64,000 nt of DNA. It comes from Luidia sarsii (Eukaryota; Echinodermata; Asteroidea; Paxillosida; Luidiidae). Made by a program: the position numbers and the translations under genes. Where the stretch lies: the NCBI GenBank assembly GCA_949987565.1, contig OX465114.1, positions 9,032,188 to 9,096,187 of the forward strand. The letters are read 5' to 3'. The notes beneath the pieces are model-generated. The model had not been told where the DNA came from and searched no databases. It saw nothing but the letters and a program-made list of their open reading frames with translations. This document shows positions 23,901 through 32,433 of this stretch, one piece after another. The number at the start of each line of letters is the position of its first letter. Within the stretch, counting starts at the first letter, position 1.

Positions 23901-26900
23901 GCATCTCGTTGAAGAGGGAGGCGCCCGCCCTGGCCGCGCCGTCTGGTGAGCGTGGCACATAGGGGATGGAGGGGGAGGGGGGGGGGTGTAGGCAGGGCAT
24001 AGGGCGGGGCAAGCGTGGGGGATGTGGCATGGGAAGAAGTGGGATAGGCAGGGTAGGTAGGGGAAGCAAGGAGGGGCAAGTATGGTGGGTTAGGCGGGGT
24101 AAACAGGGGCGATAAGGAGGGGGGGGGGGGGTAAGCAGGGGATACAGGGCAGGGAAGGTAAGGATAATAGGGTGAGACAAGCATTGGGGGATGGGTGGGG
24201 TAAACAGGGGCGATAAGGAGGGGGGGGGGGTAAGCAGGGGATACAGGGCAGGGAAGGTAAGGATAATAGGGTGAGACAAGCATTGGGGGATGGGTGGGGT
24301 AAGTAGGGGCGATAAGGAGGGGGGGGTAAGCAGGGGATACAGGGCAGGGAAGGTAAGGATAATAGGGTGAGACAAGCATTGGGGGATGGGTGGGGTAAAT
24401 AGGGGCAATAAGGAGGGGGGGTGGTAAGCAGGGGATACAGGGCAGGGAAGGTAAGGATAATAGGGTGAGACAAGCATTGGGGGATGGGTGGGGTAAGTAG
24501 GGGCGATAAGGCATGGTGGTAAGGACAAACGGGGCAGGGTAAGTATGGGGGTTGAGTGGGGGTAAGTAGGGGCAATAGGGCAGGTGTTAAAGTAGGGGCA
24601 AGCAGGACAACAAGGCGGGGCAAGTGCGGGGGACAGGGCAGGGCCAAAATGAAAGCAGTGGGACAAGTCAGGGCAGGAAATTAAAAAAAACCCAGCTTTA
24701 ATCACAAGAGAGGAAAACAGACTGGAAAATTTCCGACAAATATTCTTAAAAATAAACCGACAACCAAACCTGAGCCCTTTGGCTTTAAGAAGCAACACCT
24801 AGGCTATCCAGCCCTTATATGCCTTCTCAGACAGTTGACTCTACCACTGTTGGGGTAGTGGGCTGCGCGGTGCGGCGCCAGTCAGAATCGATCAAAACCT
24901 GAGCGCCGGATGTGAGATCAGAGGTCTGCATTCAATTCCCGGGGCCGAAAATAAAAAAAGGTGGGAAAATTGCTTGGCCAGAACTCACAGCCCAGGAGGA
25001 GAGCGGTGACCACAGTGGCCGCCTGACCGCCCGACGCCACAGCCTCCGCGGCTGTCTGGTGCTCGTTCAGGTGATCCACGGCATACTTGAACAGGAAAGG
25101 CACGTACACGTTGGCAACCTGGTGGACAGGAAAGCCGGCGAGCCAAAGCGGCGGTTACCGACTTGCTCATTAGAAGGGTAAAGGCTGGCCACCCTCTTGA
25201 ATGAAATGTTTAAAACTTCAAAATAAATTCAAATGCAAATTCCGTCACATTATTTTTTGCAAGGTATTAAGTGAAGCAAAAGTAAACATATTTTCATAAA
25301 TCTAAAGTTTCCGTAATGTCTGTCCAAGTCAACTCCATTCCTCCTACACACTCTCCCTGAACTTCGATTTTTTTTTTCCCGTCGAGTCACGAGTCACGAA
25401 CGTCAAGTCCGAGTCTAAGTCCAGGTCAGGTCTGAATGTGAGCCATTTCTGATTGTGACTTGGGCCCGAGTCCGAAGTAAATGAAAACTGAGACTCGAGT
25501 TGTGTTACGTTATTCCGTCCATGAGGGTGAATAATTCAGACTGGAATGGAATCACCGGGGTAAGGGGGTTTGTCAGTCGGGCTGCCATGTCAGTATTGGC
25601 TTCATTCACACTCAAGCAATGTGAATGGTTTGTGGTGACATCATCTTCTGAGATGGAGTGTGGCTCAGCCCGTCTTCTGGAGTCAGACACTCCATCTAAC
25701 AAGAGATGATTAACATGGCGTTCCTAGCCTGCAAACCTTCCACTTGGTTGGTACACTTATCATGCACACCTTCAAATCATATCTACACTCAAGCTGTTTT
25801 ACAAACGCGTTGTTCGTGGCGCAGGTTTTGCCTGATAGCTGCATACAACAAGTCGGACTCGGAGTCACAAGTTAGCAGGCATGCAACTCTTGAATTGTAA
25901 AAAAAAGAGGAAAAAGTCCGAATAAAACTGTGAGCGCAAAGCAAGAAGCCCTTACGGCGTGGGGTTTGGATTCTAGATGCTCTGTGGTGCATTCTGAGCA
26001 GTTTTTGACCACTTAGGACTTTAAGCTGAGTGACATATTTTAACCTTTTTCAAGGCATACACCCAGAAAATTTAATTTTTGTTTACACAAAATTAAAAGT
26101 AAACATCAAAGTTTTTAACCTGATCTCAGCATGTGTTTTAAATAATAGTTAGGGGAGAAGAAATATTCATTTTTATTGTTTTTATTTTGTTATATTTTTA
26201 ATTTTTTTTTTTAATTTTTTTTTTTACGGATTTAAATTTTATTTTTACGCTCAAGTTTAAAAAAACGTGGAAATCGGCGGATCGGCATGCCTGAGTTAGT
26301 CATACTGCTAGTCAGACCATTTCCAACCTTGGCTCCGATCAGGAGTCCCATGGCGGTCACCACGCGGGCCTTGATGCCCCGCTCATCCCTCGGCCAGATG
26401 TAGGAGAGCATCTCCCGGATGATCTCCCAGCCCGTGACGCGATTGGCCACCCCCGTCTTGGCCTGCACGCCCGTGCTGAGCGCGTGCAGCTCATCTCGGC
26501 GCGTTGCGGCGACCGACGCGGCCGGATTGAGCCATCCCTTGAAAAAGAAGAAGAAAAAAGACCACACTCACCATCACACTAAGCATCAGAACGAAATGGC
26601 GAAAAATGTTTTCACTTATTTACACCATGGAGCTATAAGTAGTAGGTCTCAGCTCTTCCGATTGAGCCCAGGCGAACGACAACAACTGGAGACTGCAGCA
26701 CCTCTAATTGCTGCTTGCTTCATACGCAAGAAGAAGAAGTCTCAGTGGGCTTGGCTACTTTCTTCTCTAATGGCTAGCTAGACCACCACCTGGCAAACCC
26801 AGATCTGTAGACCTGTGCAACGGTGAAGCTTGATTGATAACCCTTGACAATCCAGAATTCAGGTTGCCTACTGACTTTACATTACAGATGCGATCTTTAA

Positions 26901-28689
26901 AAATAAATTCTTGAAAGATTCCATTCAGGGCAGGACCTACTGGCTGGTCAGCCAGGCCATCACAGCATTTTCTGGTGGCCAAATGGATTTTTTTGATGGC
27001 CTGGCCACGAGAAGCTCAGTGCTGTAGACTGTGCTGCATTTTTTTTTCACTGTCTTTTTTTTTGAGTGGCCAGTCGGGCCCCAGAGTTTCCAGTTTCCAG
27101 TGGCTAGACACTCATTTTAGCGGCCGCAATGCCGAGTCCTTCAGTGAAACTCAATGCATCTCTTTCTGCCCGAACCTGTTTTCGTTGGAGGAGTCCATAT
27201 TGTCTGCTGGATAAGCAGTCCCTGGGTTGTCGAGTTGCACCCTTTCTAAACAGATGCTGTGCTGATTTCTGAGAAAAAAAAAAAAAAAAAATATAGGGAG
27301 ACTAGGTGAAAGTCACTGTTTGCAAACAAGTCAGTCAGGCAAAGCACTGGACAGTCGATGCTTGTTATGTTGAGCAGGGCAAACCCTCATTGAATTGCAT
27401 TCCCCTCAACGCAAACATCATGTTATATCTATGATGCCACTATACATTATTCAAATTCATCACACGACCTGGACAAGCTGGGTGGTCAAGTAGTTGAGAC
27501 GACAGCATTAGTTGCAGGTTAATCCCACCCAAGCTGCCTGAATTTTTTTACCAGGCATCGGGCAAAGCACTGAATACCCAATGCTTATTCATACGTCGAG
27601 CAGGACAAATCCTCATTGAATTACATGCTCCTAGATGCAAACATCATGTTACATCTTACATCTATGATACAAATCAATCTTAAAGTGGCATACAACATTA
27701 CAAGATTGTTTCAAACTACTTTACTGACTTTATGACTGACCTACATGCAATTCTAAACAAATGTAGAGGGCCCAGCATTTGACAAAGGTCTTTCTCTTGC
27801 CTCTAGGGTTGATTCTTCAAAACGTCGGGCCCTCTACATTTTCTAAAAAAATCAATTGTGTAGGAAGAATCATGTGTGGAAAGTGAACAATGCGTTTTGG
27901 GACAAGAAAGTGACAAGAAAAATGACATTAATCAGCTGGTTTTAAAATAGAAAAAAACACACAAAATAATTATGGAAATAAATAAAAACAAACCCTTCTG
28001 GCTGTTATTTTCCATAATTTTTCAACAATTGTCAAGTACTACAAGTTCAAGTAGTTACCGCTTACACTTGCAGTACAGCTTGAATTCACAATCAAAACTA
28101 ATTTATTAATGTTTTCTGAAGTGTCAGGGGTATAAAAAAACTTGTTCCAGTCTTTCCACTACTTTTTAAGCAAACAAAGGAAAATTAATACAAAATATTA
28201 AGATTAAATCAAATTCGAAGTTGACGTGCAAGTGCCCACCGTCCTGCACATCAGCAATTCCCATCTTGTCCATAATAAAACAAAATTAATATTAATAATA
28301 ATACTAATTAATAAATATAGTTGTCGGCTTATGTTATACTAGGTGAGCTATGCATAGTCGGAGTCTTCAATATCTGAAAAGACAGTGTCACTGTCACTCA
28401 CTGTCACAGTGTTGTGAGTGTCACTGTCACTAAGTGTCAGAGTCAGTGTCACTGTGACTGTGCTGTGTGTGTGTATTTAGCGTAACGTAACCCAACTTAT
28501 GCTCAGTATGTTTTCCATTTTGGAGCTCTTCATTACCTGGTAATTGCCTGAATATGTCAGGTTTCTCGTGATAATGCATGTCTTGGTGTTACATTTAATT
28601 TTGGAGGCAAGAGATTTGTGCAATGTGAATGTAAACGAGTTTTTTAACAGCGGACATCCAAGCGCCGGTACCGACAAGAGCGCTGCCAT
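15241..28689 (-). CDS. ABCB7: ABCB7 (Atm1-type) mitochondrial ABC half-transporter
   Basis: Inner-mitochondrial-membrane half-transporter of the Atm1/ABCB7 family, which exports a glutathione/sulphur species needed for cytosolic Fe-S protein assembly. Thirteen coding exons: 28689-28537, 26537-26328, 25118-24989, 23942-23756, 22751-22670, 21769-21593, 21062-20888, 19962-19805, 18761-18598, 18263-18134, 17629-17458, 16503-16400, 15516-15241. They total 2118 nt and 705 residues, with all phases closing. Exon 1 is a basic, hydroxylated, acid-poor presequence. The membrane domain holds the family segment R-x-G-A-x-x-F-N-E-x-R-N-A. The nucleotide domain has Walker A GGSGSGKST (474-482), Q-loop Q522, signature LSGGEKQR (578-585), Walker B D602/E603 and H-loop H634. 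Human ABCB7 is 752 residues. This one has a shorter Glu/Gly-rich C-terminus without the human terminal cysteine cluster. The exon 2 donor (GTTGGA) is weak. Confidence 0.95.
15656..15935 (-). mobile_element. Family A SINE interrupted by a small inverted-repeat insertion (in ABCB7 intron)
   Basis: The outer parts match SINE family A (tcaaagaaaactccgactggacc on the left; ctgagctatccatccct and ctttgccttggtggg on the right). The middle is an insertion whose ends are inverted repeats: ggatttcacc at the left and aaatccacc at the right, with acttacgat/atcgtaagt inside. A relative of the inserted piece (gggctatccatgcatcat, gctttgtgaagtccacc) is at 44060-44166. Confidence 0.6.
16158..16290 (-). mobile_element. 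tRNA-derived SINE, family A (ABCB7 intron)
   Basis: The minus-strand box B GGGTTCGAATCCCCGG is intact; the anticodon arm is degenerate. It is preceded on the left by a diverged hammerhead-like motif at about 16032-16135. Confidence 0.7.
16830..17440. repeat. Polypyrimidine (CCT/TCC)n tract in ABCB7 intron
   Basis: Two long runs of cctcct/cctcttcc variants, at about 16830-17205 and 17310-17430, between ABCB7 exons 11 and 12. The transcript (minus) strand is purine-rich. Ser/Pro/Leu-rich open frames across it are artefacts. Confidence 0.9.
17715..18085. repeat. (CTGA)n microsatellite with CTAC and CGAC interruptions
   Basis: About 370 bases of tetranucleotide repeat between ABCB7 exons 10 and 11, drifting to (CCGA)n at the right. 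On the minus strand it yields an artefactual Ser-Val-Ser-Gln repeat frame. Confidence 0.95.
18403..18463 (+). repeat. Penelope-tail / hammerhead-like motif copy
   Basis: Retains cctttgagaaa, cctgctagga and gaaacgtcaggcccactcaatttt. A more decayed second copy follows at about 18506-18558. It lies in ABCB7 intron 9. Confidence 0.7.
18770..19500. repeat. Purine (GGGGAGA)n minisatellite in ABCB7 intron
   Basis: About 730 bases built from gggggaga/ggggaga units with near-perfect strand asymmetry (plus strand G and A). It lies between ABCB7 exons 8 and 9 and grades into (GAGA)n. Long Ser/Pro/Leu and Gly/Glu frames here are artefacts. Confidence 0.95.
20100..20885. repeat. 15-bp minisatellite (CCCACTGGCACCTAG) in ABCB7 intron
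   Basis: About 50 copies of a 15-base unit alternating between cccactggcacctag and cccactggcagctat variants, with near-perfect homogeneity at 20690-20870. It ends directly at the 3' end of exon 7 (20888). Because 15 is a multiple of three, several frames stay open for over 150 codons and should not be annotated as proteins. Confidence 0.95.
21070..21400. repeat. (GAGA)n purine tract in ABCB7 intron 6
   Basis: Irregular gagagaaaga repeats adjoining exon 7. The transcript strand is polypyrimidine immediately upstream of the exon 7 acceptor. Confidence 0.85.
21970..22280 (-). mobile_element. LINE 3' end with C-terminal zinc finger
   Basis: The minus strand encodes the end of a non-LTR retrotransposon ORF with C-x2-C-x3-C-H-S-R-V-G-L-x-S-H-x-R-x-C, the zinc-finger tail common to many invertebrate LINEs. 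It stops at about 22017 and is followed by a 3' tail carrying the hairpin CGTCTC/GAGACG and catactatact. Only about 87 residues remain, so it is a 5'-truncated copy inside ABCB7 intron 5. Confidence 0.65.
22800..22862 (-). repeat. Penelope-tail / hammerhead-like motif copy
   Basis: Minus orientation; gatcttagcaggacctttctcaa is preserved and the outer tail ctcaaaatttagtgg is present. It lies in ABCB7 intron 4. Confidence 0.7.
23040..23650. repeat. 115-bp minisatellite, about five copies
   Basis: The phrase ggaggcagacttggtt recurs with its last base at 23100, 23215, 23330, 23445 and 23560, so the period is exactly 115 bases. Each unit contains a run of ggtataggaga subrepeats. It lies in ABCB7 intron 4 and produces artefactual Pro/Ser/Tyr frames. 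Confidence 0.95.
23960..24620. repeat. About 95-bp G-rich minisatellite, four to five copies
   Basis: Units contain gcaggggatacagggcaggg, aaggataatagggtgagac and gggcgataaggagggg, with G-runs of variable length setting the period. It begins 18 bases beyond the exon 4 acceptor of ABCB7, in intron 3. It is a different sequence from the 115-bp array in the next intron. Confidence 0.9.
24750..24895 (-). mobile_element. tRNA-derived SINE, family A, decayed
   Basis: Only the ctatccagcccttat block, a diverged box B and the gggctgcgcgg..ccagtcagaatc tail survive. It lies in ABCB7 intron 3. Confidence 0.5.
27330..27672 (+). mobile_element. tRNA-derived SINE, family B, one and a half copies
   Basis: Two copies of the family tail (caggcaaagcactgga..ccctcattgaattgcat and cgggcaaagcactgaa..cctcattgaattacat), each followed by gcaaacatcatgtta. 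The second has a decayed tRNA-like head (gacctggacaagctgggtggt). It lies in ABCB7 intron 1. Confidence 0.7.
27765..27842. repeat. Diverged Penelope-tail motif with flanking inverted ends
   Basis: gtagagggcccagcattt at the left and aaacgtcgggccctctac at the right form an inverted pair around a degenerate tttgacaaaggtc..cctctaggg core. It lies in ABCB7 intron 1. Confidence 0.55.
28375..28470. repeat. GTGTCACT tandem repeat
   Basis: Imperfect octamer/hexamer repeats of cactgtcact and gtgtcact in ABCB7 intron 1, close to the exon 1 donor. Confidence 0.8.
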
Positions 28690-29029
28690 CTTGGACAGTG
28701 CATGATGGGAAATGTCCGCGGATTGATCCGCTAAAAATAGTCATTCAAACATTTCATTTATATAAACGTCTAAATGCCGATATTTCCTCAAAATGTATAA
28801 TTTTCCCGTCATACTAAGGCTAAAGATTACTTCAATATCTGGTCGTGCCACCTCAGTGGGAATCTTAAATTAACAAGTATCCTACTTTTTGTCAATCTAA
28901 TGCATCGGAGGAATACCAATTTGGAGTTGTTGTGGGTCATGTTGATGTATTTCAGAACGTGCAGACGACCCAAGTTGATTTCAAACAACTCCACGTGTAC
29001 TGTAATTTGTAAAGTGTAACTGTGTAAGG
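28690..29029. promoter_or_regulatory. Bidirectional ABCB7/UPRT promoter interval
   Basis: About 340 bases separate the divergent start codons of ABCB7 (28689, minus) and UPRT (29030, plus). TGCATGATGGGAAATG next to the ABCB7 start resembles the TTCCCA-containing ZNF143/SBS-type element found in housekeeping bidirectional promoters. No TATA box is positioned convincingly for either gene. The promoter function is inferred from geometry. Confidence 0.6.
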
Positions 29030-32000
29030 ATGGGGGAAGCTGGGCAAACGCGCAAATTTGGCTCCAACAGCCTGGAACTTGACGAGTTTGGGCCGAGACT
29101 GAAACTGCTGAAGTCGAACAACCAGATCAGAGAACTGCAGACGATTATTAGAAGCAAGTAAGCCCCCAAAAATTACACAGTAACTCTTGAACTTTTGAAG
29201 GAATCTCCAGCATGAGCTGAGTAACTCAACTGTACTGTTGAGTGTAACTGTAGACTAATAACAAAAAACCCTACCAAACCCCCCAAACATCCTTCATATT
29301 TATCGGAACTGAATTCCATGCGCTAATAAGTAATATCGTCATTTACATTTAAAAAAAAAAGTATACAGCATTTGTTTACGTAAGCATGACATTTTGCCAT
29401 GGCAATGTCGGCGACAGCACTTAAGAAGTTAAGAGTTAAGTTTAATGTGATATTAAAAAGGTAATTGTTGAAGTGTCACGGTTCGATGGGTGGATGAATT
29501 GTGTGATTTAAATTTTATTGTTTGATTGACTAGCCGGTGATTTTGTTTACGATTGGTTTTGATTATTTGCAGATCTACGTCAAGAGGAGATTTTGTTTTC
29601 TATGCAGACAGATTGGTAAGTAAAATAGCATAGAACTGCACACATAAATAACCTCAGCAATGTATATTTTACACACTCAGTTTGGGGGACCCCAGCAAAG
29701 ATAGAATTGACTATTTTGGGAGGTCCCTGATGATCAAGGGCCATCTAGCCATGGTGGTGGATCGTGTGTACATTGCAAATTAAGTTGCAAATAATAGTCC
29801 TGTCTTTTTGAAAATGTCTTTACTCTTCCATTGATGAGAATTTCCGTTGTTTCATTTCCATTGAAAAAGGCACTGCTAGGATTGAAACATCAGACCCTCT
29901 TACATATATTCTTTACAGGCCTATCTCCTCTGTTGTAGTGAAGAAAAAAAACCAGCCAGTGACCTAGCATTAGGGAGTGCTTTTTGCTAAGAATGGGGTT
30001 GAGATGTCTGCACTAGAATTGTGAGAAAGCAGGAGTCGCGGGTTTGAATCCCGTTTGAGCTGAGCTGCCTGAATTTTGTCATCTGTATCAGGCAAAGCAC
30101 TGAATACTCAGTTCTTATTCCACCGAGCGAGCAGCGCAAACCCTCATTGAAAGAATGAACTACATGTACATCATACATGTGTTCACCTCTGTGGCGATGA
30201 CATCACGCATATCGTTTGAATAAATGAATATCATTTGCAGATTCGACTGGTGGTGGAGGAGGGTCTGAACCAGCTTCCTTACAGACAGACTGTGGTGACC
30301 ACGCCCACCGGCTGCCAGTACGAGGGGATCCAGTTTGAGCATGGCAACTGCGGAGTGAGCATCATGAGAAGTGGTAAGGGCCGACGGCAACAAAGCTCAA
30401 AAGAAGAGGAGAGAAACAACAAACAAACAAACACCATCTGGAATAGTTTGCTGTGACACCATGTACACTCAATGTTTTGGAAACAGTGCATTCTGTTCGT
30501 TGTCAGAAGACGGTAGTGTTTCCCATTTATAATCCCAACTCACTGTTAGAATCATTGCCGTCTCCTGATAATGGAAAGAGTATACTGTTGCCAATATTTT
30601 AAGTCCCTCCTCCCTCGCTGAAGTCTTGAAGTCTCATGAAGCCTTCATCCCCCCAAATAGATATTAGTTCTACATGGTCTGCATTCTGCAAACTATTCTT
30701 GACTTGCTTGGATCAAAACTTCTGGCTCAAAGTTATTATTTTTTTTTAGATTTGTATCTAAAAGGCACTTTGCCTTTGAGAAAGGTCCTGCTAGGATCGA
30801 AAAATCGGGCCCTCTAACTTTTTAGATTTAATTAAGTATTGTAGCTGTTTGAAACATTGCTGTCTTTCTTTAATTCCCCACTTTCAGATGGGACCACTGG
30901 GACACGTCATGGGGCTGGTCTTCAGAGATATCCAGAGATATTGATTGTTGTTTGTTTGTCTGTTTGTCTAGGGGAGGCTATGGAGCACGGTCTGCGTGAT
31001 TGCTGTCGCTCCATCCGCATCGGCAAGATTTTGATCCGCAGCGAAGACGACACCAACGAGGCCAAGGTCTTCTACGCCAAATTCCCGCCCGACATTCACG
31101 AGCGGAGGGTCCTCCTCATGTACCCCATACTCAGTGAGTGAGCAAAATGGGAGTCCAGTTGAGAAATCAGCAGGCCGGTTGAAATTCACATCTGGTGGCC
31201 CAGCTTGCCAGTGTATAAAATGGTTTTGTGGTGAAATGCCAGAGGCAACCGCCTCACTTGTTAGACTGCCATATTCCTCTCCTTTTGCAATTTGAGAAAG
31301 GTCCTGCTAGGATCGAAATAGTCAGGCCCTCTAACTTTTGAGACTTTTGCTATCTTGATACAGGGCCTCAAATATGTAGAGGGCCTGACGTTTCAATCCT
31401 TGCAGGACCTTTCTCAGAGGCAAAATATGGAGTGAATGTGGGGGTCATTCAAGCTGAATTGTGGGACTAAGTCGTGGGCAGTCCCTTCAGGAAAAAGCTT
31501 CTCAGCAAGCATATTGTCAGTTGCCCTTTGAACTTCACTGGGAAGAGGTTGCGAGTGTGAGCTATCTACTGGCTTCACTGTTGTCTGGAAGCTGGGACAA
31601 GAACCCACTTTGTACAGTATGGCAACTCTCCCTGTTGAAGGATGACAGTACAGTGGAACGTCGCTATAACGAACATCCCAGGATCCATGAAAATTGTTCG
31701 GTCGTTCGTTATAGCAGTTGTGGACACATATTTTGTACACAAAAATTGGGAGCCAAAGGGCATGTTTGTTATAGCCGAATGTTCAGTATATCGGCATTCG
31801 TTAAAGCGACGTTCCACTGTACATTGCACCAAGTAGGAGGTATAAAAAAATGTGCATAATCAAACCTGGAAATTTGTTTATCAAACCCTGGTGTCACTGT
31901 TCTTTCCTGATTAGGTTCGGGCAATACGGTGATCCAAGCGGTACGTGTTTTGGCCGAGCATGGCGTCAAGGACAATATGATTGTACTCCTCACCATCTTC

Positions 32001-32433
32001 TGCACACCAAATGGTAAGGACCAAGAGTTGTCTTGTTAAATTTGAAATATCCAGAGAATACCTGTATAGTCTGCCAATGATTGTAGCGGTTCTGTGAAGA
32101 AACATTTTTGTTGAATTTTGAAAAATGGCAAAGGAAACTTCGACTGCACCGAGGCTTGAACCCGAGATGTCTGGTTTTGTGCTCTTACAATCTGAGCTAT
32201 CCATCGCTTAGATGGTGGCCTACTCAAATAGTGAACTAGTCTTTGTCATCTGAAAAAGGTACTTTATTTTCTGCATGAATACTAAGTAAAATGCATTTCC
32301 ATCCCTCTTTGTCAAACTGTTTACAGGTATCCGAACAGTCATCAACAAGTATTCGGGAATCACGATTCTGACGACGGAAGTCCACCCGGTCACCCCAAAT
32401 CACTTTGGCCAAAAATACTTTGGTACAGATTGA
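29030..32433 (+). CDS. UPRT: UPRT, uracil phosphoribosyltransferase homologue
   Basis: Member of the uracil phosphoribosyltransferase family (UMP from uracil and PRPP in microbes). Animal orthologues are thought to have weak or no such activity. Six coding exons: 29030-29157, 29573-29615, 30241-30373, 30972-31133, 31915-32013, 32327-32433, giving 672 nt and 223 residues with all phases closing. Family segments include F-G-P-x-L-K-L-L, N-x-Q-I-R-E-L-Q-T-I-I-R, a PRPP-loop-type S-S-G-N-T (156-160) and the C-terminal H-F-G-Q-K-Y-F-G-T-D. Human UPRT is 309 residues; the difference is an N-terminal extension missing here, unless an upstream exon was overlooked. A candidate AATAAA is at 33115-33120. 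The introns hold a family B SINE and several Penelope-tail motifs. Confidence 0.95.
29861..29905 (+). repeat. Penelope-tail / hammerhead-like motif, diverged
   Basis: Retains ctgctaggattgaaacatcagaccctctta in UPRT intron 2. The left half reads tttccattgaaaaagg. Confidence 0.6.
29990..30185 (+). mobile_element. tRNA-derived SINE, family B
   Basis: The box-B-like gggtttgaatcccgtt is preceded by a degenerate tRNA head and followed by gctgcctgaattttgtcatc and the family tail caggcaaagcactgaatac..ccctcattgaa. It lies in UPRT intron 2. Confidence 0.75.
30772..30830 (+). repeat. Penelope-tail / hammerhead-like motif copy
   Basis: Stem I and II sequences are intact (gcctttgagaaaggtcc, gctaggatcgaaa), but the GAAACGTC segment has become gaaaaatc. 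It lies in UPRT intron 3. Confidence 0.75.
31285..31432. repeat. Converging pair of Penelope-tail motifs (inverted repeat)
   Basis: A plus-orientation copy (31285-31345) and a minus-orientation copy (about 31374-31432) face each other across about 30 bases, so they form a near-complementary hairpin. It lies in UPRT intron 4. Confidence 0.75.
31655..31822. repeat. Inverted repeat in UPRT intron 4
   Basis: tacagtggaacgtcgctataacgaa at about 31650 is matched by ttcgttaaagcgacgttccactgta ending at about 31822. The ends look like the TIRs of a small non-autonomous DNA transposon of about 170 bases (CAGTGGAACGTCGC-type, common in animal mariner/Tc1-related MITEs). Confidence 0.65.
32115..32255 (-). 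mobile_element. tRNA-derived SINE, family A
   Basis: Minus orientation; aggcttgaacccgagatgtctgg, atctgagctatccatcgctta and the tail gatggtggcctactcaaatag are present. It lies in UPRT intron 5, close to exon 6. Confidence 0.75.

Noticed and set aside
23040..24620. CRISPR-like arrays
   Set aside because: Units are 95-115 bp tandem repeats without unique spacers in a eukaryotic intron.
22952..24798. 300-codon Pro/Ser/Tyr-rich proteins on the minus strand
   Set aside because: Minisatellite arrays fused in frame to true ABCB7 exon 4; only the exon itself is coding.
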